Shown piece by piece: positions 22,057-33,384 of a DNA stretch of 64,000 nt. Both the position numbers and the translations under genes were made by a program. How positions within the stretch are numbered: position 1 is the stretch's first letter; every line of letters begins with the position of its first letter. This DNA comes from Benincasa hispida (Eukaryota; Streptophyta; Magnoliopsida; Cucurbitales; Cucurbitaceae). A model generated the notes under the pieces. The model ran no database searches and had not been told where the DNA came from. It was given only the letters and a program-made list of their open reading frames with translations. The stretch is taken from positions 29,698,887 through 29,762,886 of the forward strand of contig NC_052350.1 of the NCBI RefSeq assembly GCF_009727055.1, read 5' to 3'.

Positions 22057-22940
22057 GAATTTTGAGCCTCTAGATTTGATTCATTCTGATGTCTGTGAAT
22101 TTGATGGCATATTGACTAGGAACAGTAAAAGATATTTCATTACTTTTATTGACGACTACTCTGATTTTACTTTTGTATACTTGCTGAAAAACAAAAGTAA
22201 TGCTTTTGATGTCTTCAAACTTTTTGTTTCTGAAATAGAAAATTAGTTTAATAGAAAAGTTAAAATACTTTGTAGTAATAGGGGAACCGAGTAGACAATG
22301 ATAGTTTTAATGAATTCTTTAACTCACATGGAATAATACATGAAAAGACCACACCTTATTTTCCTGAAATGAACGGAAAAGCCGAAAGGAAAAATAGAAC
22401 TTTAGCTAAACTAGTAGTTTCTATTTTACTTAGTTCAGGAGCCGCGTCTTATTGATGGGGTGAAATCATCCTTACCGTAAGTTATGTCTTAAATAGAATC
22501 CCGAAATCTAAAAATAAAACTTTACCTTACGAAATTCTCAAGAATAAGAAACCAAACTTGTCCTACTTTAGAACAAGGGGTTGCCTAGCCTTTGTAAGGA
22601 TTCCTGACCCAAAAAGAAGAAAGTTGGCTAGTAGAGCTTACGAGTGTCTTTATAGGTTATGCCTTAAATAGTAAAGCCTACAGGTTCTATGATCTAGTGA
22701 ACCAAGTGATCATTGAGTCAAATGATGTCGACTTCTTTGAAGATAGGTTTCCTTTTAAATCAATGAATAGTGGGGCTATGATTCAAGTGGTATAACTCTA
22801 GTTAGAAATCCTAACCATAGAGAGGAAACTGACCCAGAACCTAGAAGAAACAAAAGAGCTAGAACCGCCAAAGATTTCAAAAATGACTTCCTGACCTACA
22901 ATGTAGATGAAGACCCTAAAAGAGATCACTGGCAGATCGT
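22057..22940 (+). pseudogene. Copia F integrase, broken
   Basis: Readable in pieces: [47 protein letters not shown] (first Asp), a damaged second-Asp region near 22270-22300 (SNRGTE-like), HEKTTPYFPEMNGKAERKNRTLAK (catalytic Glu), then LPYEILKNKKPNLSYFRTRGC and LNSKAYRFYDLVNQVI. Stops occur at 22243, 22453 and others. It ends in the linker FLTYNVDEDPK, after which unrelated repeat sequence begins. Confidence 0.8.
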
Positions 22941-23340
22941 TCGTCTGAAAGGAAATCACCAACCGGTCGTTCATTTGAAAGGAAAGATCGCCTGCTCGTT
23001 CATCATTCGTCCGGCTTGCAGGAGCTTGTCCATCGTTCGTTTGAAAGCTTTAATCATTGCAGGAGCTCGTTCATCATTCGTCCATCATTCATCGTTCATC
23101 ATTCATCATTCATCCAACTTGCTCATTCAGGTCATTATACAGTTTATGAATTTAATGCTTCAATTGCTCATTCAGCTGGTTCTTGTTTTGGATTAAACCT
23201 TGATTGATTTAGGTGGTTACTCGTTGATTCGAACGTCCTGGATTGCATGAGTTCTTGAGCCTGGCTGCTGAAATTTGCTGAATTTATTTTGTTCACTGCT
23301 GGTGTTGAAGGTTTGGCATATGTACTGGTTGAAATTTGCT
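22941..23340. repeat. Degenerate GTTCATCATTC repeats
   Basis: Copies of TCGTTCATCATTCGTCC and shorter ATTCATC units cluster at about 22995-23112, with TTGAAAGG and TGCAGGAGCT blocks also repeated (22970-23055). A further pair, TGAAATTTGCTGAATTTATT and its near copy, lies at about 23265-23352. No coding role is evident; it is probably minisatellite-like DNA at the break point of copia F. Confidence 0.6.
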
Positions 23341-23920
23341 AAATTTATTTATTTCTTTTCATCTATACTGACTATTAAATATAGAGATAAGATATGGAAA
23401 TAATGACTATATATTTAGGACTTTAAGGTTCTTTTTTTCCTTAAAGTTAGGATATGGAAAGAAAATATAAGGTGTATACTTAAATAATTGAGACTCATAC
23501 CTTTAAAAATTCTTTCTTAAAAAGATAGAAAAAATTTTGAAAATCAAGTTTTAGTAAGAACTAAGAAGTTTAATTTTCATTATATTTATTTTTTTAAATG
23601 GCTGTAAAATTCTATGAACACAAAAAAGAAAGGGAAAAGATAGACAAAGAATATAATTCTAAAATAATTATGTCATTTTTATTTTAAATTTTTCCATTGA
23701 ACAATCTTATATTTGATGACATAGTTCTTTTCTCTTTTTATCAATGGTATCTTAAATCTTTAATGGGAGCATGTTGGAGAGTACATTCTTAGGGTGTTGT
23801 TTTACCAATGGGACTTAAACAACTATCAATGTCCCATCTAAAACTACTTGTTTACTTTAAAGAAGTTTATGATAAGTGTATGATAAGTTTTCATATGGTG
23901 TGTTTTGTATAGGATAAATT
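23341..23920. other. AT-rich spacer before the CACTA gene
   Basis: No recognisable coding sequence. I looked for a CACTA-type terminal inverted repeat and did not find one. Confidence 0.5.
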
Positions 23921-26771
23921 ATGGATAAAAGTTGGATAAAACTACGAAATAGATTATGCGAAGAATATACTGATGAATAAGATCATTTATTAGTTTGGCT
24001 GAGAAGCATGTCGATACAAGGGGGTTTACACGTTATCTATGTAAAAAGTACCAGAATGTCATAATGAAACTACCCCGTGATGTTAAATGTGATTTATACA
24101 CATATGGAATGGCCATCACCATAGTAGATGGATATATCATGGTGAAACCCCAGATTTGTCCTTTTTAAAACCTATGGAAATGGATGAAACACATAATGAA
24201 CAAATAGAGCCTTCTCATCAAAATTTAGATAATGCAAATGAAATGCTTGAACTATTGAATGATTTGACAACTGGGGGAAACATTGAAGTTGAACATCATA
24301 GTGACGAAAATTCAACCAAAGTTGAAACAAGTGAGAATATGGAAGATAGAAGTAGTAAGTTTCAATTAGTGTTTGATGAGGTTAATGAAGAATTATACTC
24401 TGGTTATACTAAGATTTCTATCTTACTTTTTCTGGTGAAATTAATGCATATTAAAGTACTTAATAATTTGGACCAATAAGTCATTTGATATGTTATTAGA
24501 ATTACTCAAAGAAGCTTTACCTTAGGGTAGCAAAATGCCAAAATCTTATTATGAAACAAAAAAGATGTTGCGTGACTTGGGTTTAGGTTATACATGCATA
24601 CATGCTTGTAAGAATGATTGTATGCTATTTTGGAAAGAAAATTAGAAAACATAAATTTGTTCTCAATGCAATGAACCTCGTTACAAAGTAAGTAACAAGA
24701 AAGGAAAAAGGTTCCACACAAGATTTTAAGACATTTTCCCTTAAAACCAAGATTACAAAGATTATTTCATTCCAAGCTCACTGCTAGTGATATGAGATGA
24801 CATAAGGAAAAAATATTGAATTTAGATGGAGTTTTAAGATATCCAGCATATGGTGAAGCATGGAAAGATTTTGATAGACAATTTGATGGTTTGCAAAAGA
24901 TCCAAGGAATGTATGTTAGCTTTAGCTACTGATGGGTTTAACCCATTTGGCAACATGAGTACATCTTATAGTATATGGCCAGTAATTTTAATTCCATATA
25001 ATTTGCCAACATGGAAATGCATGAAAGAAGTATTTTTCTTCATGCCATTGCTTGTATCAGAGCCAAAATCTCCAGGAAAAGAGATAGATATTTATTTGCA
25101 GCCTCTAATAGATTAATTGAAAGATTTATGGAGTAATGGCATTGAGACTTACAATGCTTATAGTTGTCAAAACTTTCAGCTTCATGCAGCTTTATTGTGG
25201 ACAATAAATGATTTTCAAGCATATAGCAATGTGTCAGGATGGAGTATTAAGGGACATAAAGCATGTCCAGTTTGAAATCAAGATGTCTCATCTGAGTCAT
25301 TGCATAATAAAATATGTTACATGAGACATCGTCATTACTTACTAATGAATCATTCTTGGCATCAGAATAAACAGTTTAATGGGAAAACAAAATATAGAAT
25401 TGCACCACAGTCTTTTTAAGGATTAGATGTTCTTTGCCAGCTAGATGCTATAGATATTCTGCCACTAGGGAAAACTATAAATACATTAAAGGAAGCGTGT
25501 TCATAATGAATTGAATTAGGTGAAAAAAAAAAACATGTTCGTTGAGCTACCATAATGGTCAAGTCTTAAGAGATTCGACACAAACTCGATGTAATGTATA
25601 TTGAGAAGAATACTTGTGATAATGTATTGGGTACATTATTGAATATTGAAGGAAAAAAGAAGGACACTGATAAAGCATGTAAAGATTTAATGAAGTTGAA
25701 TATTCGTAAAGAACTGTATCTTCAACATGTTGGAAATAAATTGGTGAAGCCATATACTAGTTACACATTGACAATTGATGGAAAAAAAGTTTTGTAGTTT
25801 CTAGAAAACAGTTAAGTTTCTTGATAGTTTTGCATCCAACATCTCAAAATGTGTCGGTGTCAAATATGAAAAGAGATATGGACTAAAAAGCCATGACTCA
25901 CATGTGTTATTGCAAAGACTTTTACCAATAGGAGTTTGCCCATTTTTACCAACAGATGTCAGTGGTGCAATTGTTGAATCGGCGAACTTTTTCAAAGAAT
26001 TGACTGCGAAGACATTAAAAGTTGAGACTTTGAATAAACTACAAGAGTCGATTGTGATAACTCTTTGCAAGCTTGAGAGAATATTTCCTCCAACGTTCTT
26101 TGATATTATGGTTCATCTAGCTATTCATTTATCAGAGGAAGCGAAACTTATTAGACCTGTCAATTATAGTTGGATGTATCCAATTGAGAGATATTATTCT
26201 TTGTAGATTTTTAATTAATCATTAAAGTATATTTATTGGTCAAACCACTTCATAACATACACACATGTGTAGGAGTTTGAGAACATTGAAACAATATGTA
26301 AGAAATAAAGCTCGTCATGAAGGTTCAATTGTAGAAGCGTTTATAGCGAACGAATCATTGACATTTTGTTCAATGTACTTGCATGGTATTGAAACAGAAT
26401 TAAATAAGAAGGTTCAAAATGATGAAATGATAGACTATAATGCATCGAAAACTATCGAATATCTACCTATATTTTCACAAAAAGCACGTCTAATTGGTAG
26501 TTCACTGAAAGAACTATGGGGTGATGAATTACAAAAGGCTCATTGGTATGTCTTAAGCAATTGTGAAGCGGTAGATCCATACATGAGATATGTACTTATG
26601 AATACTCTAAACTTCATTACCTTCTATTTTATTGACTAATGATATTATATATCACAGAAAACACGAGATTGAGCTAGAGAACAGAAATATTCCTAATGCT
26701 GTTGAGATGCATGAAGCACACTTTACAAATTTGTTTAGAGATAAAATACGTAACATTTTGTTTTATTTTTT
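23921..26771 (+). pseudogene. CACTA (En/Spm) TNP2-like transposase pseudogene
   Basis: Domain order matches plant CACTA transposases. The N-terminal transposase-associated domain starts MDKSWIKLRNRLCEEYTDE at 23921 and runs through a CDLYTYGMAIT / RWIYHGE-like block at about 24150. An acidic linker follows (24156-24479). The TNP2 transposase core is at about 24780-25500: ATDGFNPFGNMSTSYSIWPV, YNLPTWKCMKE, PKSPGKEIDIYLQPLID, LWTINDFQAYSNVSGWS, GHKACPV. A DUF4218-like region lies at 25880-26640: LLPIGVCPFL, KLERIFPPTFFDIMVHL, SWMYPIERYYS, RTLKQYVRNKARHEGSIVEAF. TNP2 would bind the element ends and catalyse cut-and-paste transposition. Many stops and frameshifts are present, and the 3' end runs into a gap. 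Confidence 0.9.
26203..26272 (+). other. Possible 70-bp intron in the CACTA transposase
   Basis: Starts GTAGATTTTT and ends ACATGTGTAG. Removing it joins PIERYYSL to SLRTLKQYVRN in frame, and intact relatives read continuously here (PIERYL-x-LKxYVRN). It contains stops in the coding frame, which supports an intron more than coding sequence. Confidence 0.5.
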
Positions 26772-26871
26772 NNNNNNNNNNNNNNNNNNNNNNNNNNNNN
26801 NNNNNNNNNNNNNNNNNNNNNNNNNNNNNNNNNNNNNNNNNNNNNNNNNNNNNNNNNNNNNNNNNNNNNNN
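26772..26871. other. Assembly gap, exactly 100 N
   Basis: Exactly 100 undetermined bases, the usual placeholder for a gap of unknown size. The sequence changes from CACTA transposase on the left to an unrelated LTR on the right, so the true distance and even adjacency are uncertain. Confidence 0.99.
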
Positions 26872-27607
26872 TTTGAGAAGGTATCTGAGAATGTTTAGTA
26901 ATGGACCAATACTAAAGAAGGACTTTGAGAAGGTATCTAGGGCATAGTACCCAAGGTATGATGGTACTTAGTGAATACCACATGCACTTAGGTAGAATTG
27001 CCGTTTGTTGTGTTGAGAGTACTCCACACCAACTAAGGTTTGACATTGAGGGATCGAGCAAAAAGGCTCTCTCTCAACTAAGGTTTAACTATTATGTTTC
27101 CAACTATGTTATGTTTTAAGTAATTTAAGAATCAGTTTGCTTGGCAATTTTTAGTTTTAAAGCATGATGTTTATGTTTTATTAGTCACTCAATGGGCTAG
27201 TAGCTCACTCATTTTAAATATTTTCCTCCTCACCAGGTAGTGGTCATCTCCCTAGAGGTTAACTGTACTGCTGCTCAGCCACTCAAAACTCAGTTGGAAG
27301 AAAAAGTTTAGGCGTTTGATCTGTAAATATCTATACACATATGTCATGCATATTAGGGACTAGGGCAAAGTAATGGGGCCCACTGAACTTTGTTTCTGTA
27401 TATATGTTGTAACGATATTGTGTGTGGAACCATGTTGAAGTTTAAATTATTTTAAGTTCTTTTAGCACCTTGAATGTTATGAGTGTTTTCTCCAGGGTTT
27501 CCTAAGTAGGTTGAGAATGTCAGTTAGGCAATCAGTGTTACAAAAGGGTTGGTAATTGTTGCTGTCACAACCTCTTCTAGATTAAGAGAGTAGGGAGGGG
27601 GTGTGAC
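26872..27607 (-). repeat. Gypsy-type LTR fragment (TGTCACACCC family), minus orientation
   Basis: Ends GGGAGGGGGTGTGACA at 27607, the reverse complement of the start of S2 (TGTCACACCCCCTCCC, 43418). Internal blocks also match in reverse, for example GGGCTAGTAGCTCACTC at about 27192 versus GTGTGAGCTACTAAGCCC after the adapter in S2, and the CTACCTGGTGAGG-like stretch. The other end is lost in the N gap. This uninterrupted copy shows what S2 should look like around the adapter. Confidence 0.8.
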
Positions 27608-28943
27608 AGGAGGTGTACAAGGACATTCTCAAGAATCTTAAACCGCTCGATTCCCTTGATGACGAAGGCATGGTCAACCAACCAAGTAAGGTGGGGGTTG
27701 GTGTTGAAGTATTGACCCATTGTTCTAGCCTTGTGGTGAGTGGCCCTGAGGCACTGACATCCAACGTGCCAAGTCCGCTGATTGTCAAGGAAGGGCCTCC
27801 AGGAAAAATGTTCGCTGCATTTGAACAAAAGAAGGTGATGAAGGAAAACGACAGAATAAAAGCTGCATATGTCGATTTAGTGGATGAAGACGAAGAGCTG
27901 ACAGCGAAAGAATCAAAAGAAAGAAAAAGGAAGAGCGCGGAAGAAATAATCTTTCCTGCATCTTCTGCAGAGCGATTGGTGGAGAAGATTACCATTAAGG
28001 CCAAGAAGGTCAGAGAAGGCTTCCTAGAGCTAAGAACAGAAGCCACAGTACTCATCACTGCGAAAAAATTTCACCTTGAAATATGTTATGAGGATAATGA
28101 GCAAGTTGGAGCCTCGTCACAGCAATGGTCAGAAAAGTCTCTAGATAGTGCAAACCTCGCCGCGCTTGAATTTGAAAAGTAGTGGAAAGAAGAAAGTGAT
28201 GAGAAGAAGAAAGCTAGAAAAGGAAAAGATGAGTGCATGAAGCACAACATGAAAAAAAATTCAAGAGGAGTAGAGGCTTTTAAGAGAGGAAGATGAGAAG
28301 AAGAAGAAAGCAGGTGAAAAGAAGAAAAAGTTTGAGGGAGACAGTGCCTCGAAAAAGGAGATCATGTCGAGAAAGCAGTAGGAAAGAAGGAAGACAAGGC
28401 CAAAGCACCCTAGTGGAAGAAGAGCGAGTGCTTAAGAAAAGGCCTCCAATTTTGATCGAGATCAGATGTTTTCTACAGAATGCACCCATGGTGGAAGAAG
28501 ATGTGGTAGATACGTTGGGATGGAGAGATTTCTGCTATGGGGCTAAAATGGTCAAACCATCAATGGTTAGCACATTCTATGAAAGAAGGCCACAAGAAGA
28601 TAGATACAAAGTGGATGTTGGCAAAGCGACAATTGGGTTCGATGTTAAGAAAATAAATGACACATATAATTTGGAGAACATCCCAAACACTGAGGGAAAC
28701 AAAATTATAGAAGCACCAACATCCGAGGAATAGAGGTAGGTGTTGAAAGTGGTCGCACTGTCAGGAACAAAATGGTCCACTTTAGCAAAGGGAGTCAAGA
28801 CGCTGCTACCACACAACCTAATACCTGAAGCAAACGTGTAGCTCTACTTTGTCAAAAGGAAGTTGCTCCCTACAACACACGATCACTCAATATCAAGAGA
28901 TTAAGTAATGGGAATATTATGTATAATGTGACTAATACCAATC
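27608..28943 (+). pseudogene. Transposon-derived gene with plant-transposon-protein-like (PF20167) domain
   Basis: An open frame of 189 residues (27613-28182) encodes a charged protein (DEDEELTAKESKERKRKSAEE). A Lys/Glu-rich stretch with frameshifts follows (28183-28440), then VDTLGWRDFCYGAKMVKPSMVSTFYE (about 28505), VDVGKATIGFDVKKINDTYNLENIPN, and in another frame ALSGTKWSTLAKGVKTLLPHNLIPEANV, LPTTHDHSISRD. This order resembles the putative plant transposon protein family (PF20167) found next to gypsy elements in many plants. Its biochemical role is not known. It ends at 28943, where the copia A LTR begins, right after the conserved ISRD-VMGI-CIM segment, so A probably split it. Confidence 0.65.
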
Positions 28944-31900
28944 TGAAGGAAATTGTGCATGAGGATTTCCATGAGCAGCGGAAGGATCATTCCAAATTTC
29001 ATTTGCATATGAACAATACAATTACAGTCACAAATGGAAACATACAGTTATGCATAAAATAGAAATTACAGCAAACTTTACTACATGATCAAGGAAAGGA
29101 ATTAACAAACCTTTGAAGTCTCATCTTCAAGACCCTTGATCACGAACGCTCGATCACAGCAACACAATAACACACGAACGTTCGTATACCACGACTGCTG
29201 CACTACACAATCATAGCGAACTCGAACAAAGAGTTCTCCAACTCACGAACACCCCAAACACCACGAACGGCCTCTACAGAACCTCGACTGTGTTGAGTTG
29301 AGTATGACACCACCAAAAAGGTTACCTTGGTATTCTCGGTGTGAGAATTTGGAGTGTGGGCTCTGTGTGGACTTGGTTAGAGGTAGAGACCAGAGGAGGA
29401 CAATCGTGTAAATGATTGAGCAAGTGGGAGATGATAAAACCTATCGTATAGGTCAATGCCCAATCATTTATCAAAAGCTATGCGATCGTCTAGCTAAAGC
29501 TATGCAATCATTTAGCTCATCGGCTAGCTAAGTGTTTATCGTGTATGAACACTCCACAATCGTCTAGTCTCTCCAAGCCGTCGTTTAGTAAATCTGATTT
29601 ACTTGACCACCTTTTGTGAGAACTTTTTGAGACTGGAAATATCAAATCAACAACATTCTCAAATTAGGAAAATATTTTTCCTTTTTATCTCACGGTTACC
29701 ATGACACCACCAATAATATCCCACTCAATTGGTTATTAGAGAAAAGAGTTTATCCAATAATTAATATTATTATAAATATAAATAATAACCAACTTATCAT
29801 ACTATATTGATAACCTATAGTTTTATTATTTCATCTCATGAAACATACAAACTGTAGCTCTTTTTTCTATTTCATAACACTTAATGTAAATCTCATTTAC
29901 ATTAACCCTCTACTAGATGTATCTCATACATCACACCGATCATATCATATATAATCAAATTACCTCTTGTCAATTTGAACATTTCAAATCAACACCAAGA
30001 ACTAATCCTCAACTTGAATCCATTGAGCTACCAAAGGGACCTTATGGACCTGTAGCTCGAAGCTCCAACGATACGTGAATAACCGACTAAACTCTTTAGT
30101 TACGGGATCGACCATCTGTTAACTGCCAGACACTCCACTAAAGGCCGACAACTGAACTCTTCTTACCACAAATATATTATGTGTCCATCTTAACAATCAG
30201 CAGTGTGACAACCCTTCACAGATCACTCATAAGTACAACTCGACCAATAATCATTATGCCCCTGTAGTTACATCTAACTCCTTAAGTACCACTGATAACT
30301 TGTAGAAATAAAAGTTATTTATACTGCTTTATTTAGATATTGCGGCCAAAAGAAAGGAAAGTTGCGCCAATTGTAGAGAAATTAGTTAAGAAATGTAAGA
30401 ATTGTAAATTGTCGTCAATACACCCACTGACACCATTGCAATGGTAGAAAAGAATATTTCAAGTCTGTTTTGTAGGTCACCGCATGCGTTCATGGCTCAA
30501 GAGAAAAAGAACAACGAATCTATGTCGCATTGCGCCAATCATTCAGAATGAATAGACGATCAACGCAATGACGGCGCATGCGACAATCGATCAAGAGCTT
30601 TGTGATCAACGCAATTTCAACCGCATGTGGTAGTAAAAAACAACACCACATGCGGGAAAACGATCGAAGATGCAAAAGAGCAACGCAATTGCGGAGGATC
30701 CAGACACGTGTACAGCTGACCGTTGTGCATTTCTGATGGGATTGATCGCATAACAGAAGGAATATTCACTCCACCATTTCTGGAATTTCCATAACAATAA
30801 AGTGGGGTCCACACTGCAGAGAGTCAAAGCTGAGCCTATAAATAGCCTTTGGAATTCTACGAGAAGATATACTTGATACGAAGCTATTTTGATATTTGTA
30901 TATTGAGAGAGAGGTTGATTTGAGTATTGATCAGAGAAGATCCAAGAAGAAAAGAGGCAAGGCCGAGAGGTAAGTCTCAGGGCGAATCATTCTAAATCCC
31001 TGCCGTGAAGCTCTATACCTAGATCAACTCTACCGGTTGAGCAAGCCTGAGAGGGACGCTCATCCTTCCATTCACTCCATATGCCGACAAGCGATTTCTC
31101 CATCCAGATCTGTTGCAAAGACATTGACACTCTTCTGTATTTGTTTCTATCTCTATCATCAATTGTATCTCATCTTCTTAGTCTAAATCATTCACACCAT
31201 GTACCAAACGCTTGATTCTATATTAAATGTCATGATCATTTTCATCTCCATATTTCTGTCTACTTCCGTTTCTCCCATTAATCGCTTTCTCCACGATGTT
31301 TTCTTAATCCCTTTGTAATTAGAATGAATTAAACAAGTAAATTAATTTGTGCTAAAGAATAAATATGTTTAGTTAGAGCATGCTAGACGGCATCTTCACC
31401 TGTGAGAGTAGAAGTGAAGATGCCATTCTAATCTGTCGAGAGAAGGTTAGAGAATGCGTTAACTAAAGCGAGAAGTACTTCCAGAGATGGAAGCAACCTT
31501 GCATTCATTATGTTCATTCCTATTTCACCACAAAGATGTGGGAACACGCACCGATCACCGAGAGGTGTACGCCAAGGGAAAGCGGAACCGTAGTTATATC
31601 TTTAATGCAATTAATGAACTTGCGATGTTTGTACTAATTATCTTTTCTCTTCTGCTTCGTACATAAAGCCTTGCCACCACATAACACGATTCTTTGTATA
31701 ATCTTCACAGTCAGTCTCAAACTCGGTATCATGTATCATGTAACCTATATCTTGTATCATCATAGCTTAGGTTTACTTTTATCACATTTTCTTTTATTAC
31801 CACAACTTTACTTTACCGCATATTTTACTTTACCGCAATTTTAAATACCCGTACACACACACTTTTTATTAATTGAAAAACCCCCGGTCGCATATATCAC

Positions 31901-32916
31901 GAACGTAACGCATTAACTACGCAATCCCTGTGTTCGACCTTGGATCACTCCGAGAAACTTGCGATGGAATTATACTTTGTTTCAACGTAAGGAAACTTGT
32001 GACAACGCATAGCATACTACTAGCATTTCATTAATAACGCATACATTTAGAAGTAGTATCGCAGAAAGTCTGAATAAGCATAACACATCATCCACATTTC
32101 ATTTCCATCATTCATCACTGTCCATGTGCTTATTTAGAATCATCGCATTCAATATATGCCTGTCAACCACCGATTCCTCTAATGAACATAAGTCATAGTC
32201 CTACTATGACTGAGTCATCTCTTCCAAAAGAGAAGCTGTGGCCACTATGTTCAAGTCCCAAAATCAGCCTTTAAGGGAGCAATTTATCTACTTAGCCCTA
32301 CTTCAAGGAATGAGTGAATTCCATCTTGTGTAACTGAGTTTCCAGCTCCCAAATCAGACAAGTCCCCAAAAAGTAGGCATGTTGAGTTGGCAATCTGGCC
32401 ATTCTCACCCGTACTAATCAAAGGACCGCCCTCAAAGGCAAAAGTTCACAAAACACTCAGGAAGGTCATGTCACCTATAGTTGTTTAGGTGAGATGTAAG
32501 TCTCCAATATCAACGACATTATATAAAAAGATGAATCATCTCGTGGTCTGGTCTTATACAAACTCTTTGTATAAGACACCCTTGCACGCATGTCTCCACA
32601 TGAATGGTCAGGATCTACCATCTGTAGTAGTTTACAACACTTGCAAACCCCTACAAAGCGGGCCGTATCCGTAGTGTCACCAGGATAGGGAATCCCTCTT
32701 TAATCCTTATACTACAGACCTATTTAGATTATCACTTAAGGCATGATCCACTTTTATATCTCATATACATGCGTAAGTTTACATAAAACCACCATGGAGC
32801 TTTGTTTAATGGATATGAGTAAATGCCAGAATGAAATAACACTTATTTTATTCATAAACAATGTGTATAATTACAAACAATGAGACTCTGAGAGAATTAT
32901 GACACCAATCCCCATA
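28944..32916 (-). repeat. Copia A 3' LTR, split by a solo LTR
   Basis: Read on the minus strand, the LTR starts near 32916 after a polypurine tract (AAAAGTGGGAGAT) and ends CTTCA at 28944. It carries the same blocks as 1-1088 (for example GATTCCTCTAGTGAAC-like CGATTCCTCTAATGAAC and CTCATAAGTACAACTCGACC). Solo LTR S1 with its target repeat (30293-32170) interrupts it, leaving about 2.1 kb of LTR. It also includes GCTATGCGATCGTCTAGC-type palindromes at about 29476-29600. The exact outer ends are not certain because the other LTR is missing. Confidence 0.75.
30293..32165 (+). mobile_element. Solo LTR S1 (gypsy type)
   Basis: An 1873-bp insertion in the copia A LTR flanked by exact 5-bp repeats ACCAC (30288-30292 and 32166-32170). 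It begins TGATAACTTG and ends GCCTGTCA, as expected for an LTR. The start forms a hairpin (AATAACTT complementary to the AAGTTATC side) like other gypsy LTRs here, a TATA box GCCTATAAATAGC is at 30834-30846, and the CCCTGTGTTCGACCTTGGAT block is at about 31929. No internal region or second LTR is present, so it is the product of LTR-LTR recombination. Confidence 0.9.
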
Positions 32917-33024
32917 ATCTCCCACTTTTCCTAATGCCTCGGGACACTAATGTACAATACAAGAAAAAATACATGTATAATATACAATAAACTAGGGCAT
33001 ACCTAGTTTCTTCTCCCATTTGCC
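32917..33024 (-). other. Copia A 3' untranslated region and polypurine tract
   Basis: Between the RNase H stop and the LTR. The minus strand has TAGGGCAAATGGGAGAAG, AATAAACT-type and TATACATGTA segments, and ends GGAAAAGTGGGAGAT, the polypurine tract. Confidence 0.7.
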
Positions 33025-33384
33025 CTAGACAAGATGCCACATGTCCCGCAGACTCAGACTCTTCAGGTGACCCTCGAACACTTTAGCCGTGAGAGTCTTT
33101 GTAAAAGGATCAGCAATGTTGTACTCCAACGCGATCTTCGTGACAATCACATCACCACGATTCACAATCTCCCTGATCAAGTGGTATTTTCGCTCTATAT
33201 GCTTGCCTCGACGATGACTCCGAGGCTCCTTTGTATTTGCCACAGCCTCGTTGTTATCACAATAGAGAGTGATAGGCAAATCTATATTTGGAACAACTTC
33301 CAAATCTGAAAGGAATTTCGTTAGCCAAACAACCTTCTTAGCTGCTTTACAAGCGGCTACATATTCAACTTCCATAGTGGAGTC
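33025..33384 (-). pseudogene. Copia A RNase H, C-terminal half
   Basis: An open minus frame from the J junction at 33384: DSTMEVEYVAACKAAKKVVW (catalytic Glu), LPITLYCDNNEAVANTKEPR (catalytic Asp), KHIERKYHLIREIVNRGDV, IADPFTKTLTAKVFEGHLKSL, and a stop at 33025. It completes the copia RNase H whose first half lies at 46282-46751. This half has no stops, so before J inserted the gene may have been intact. The residues before DSTMEVEY in the frame come from J's LTR. Confidence 0.9.

Larger units (their letters stand above)
19834..22940 (+). mobile_element. Copia element F, 3'-truncated
   Basis: LTR/leader, gag, protease and integrase in copia order on the plus strand. The sequence stops in the integrase-RT linker (about 22915-22940), so RT, RNase H and the 3' LTR are missing. 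Sequence motifs differ from copia A/B/D/E, so this is a separate lineage. Several stops make it non-functional. Confidence 0.85.

Noticed and set aside
22995..23112. Telomere-like repeats
   Set aside because: Units are ATTCATC/GTTCATC, not the plant telomere TTTAGGG.
27582..28058. 158-codon minus-strand Ser-rich frame
   Set aside because: It is the antisense shadow of the charged plus-strand frame 27613-28182.
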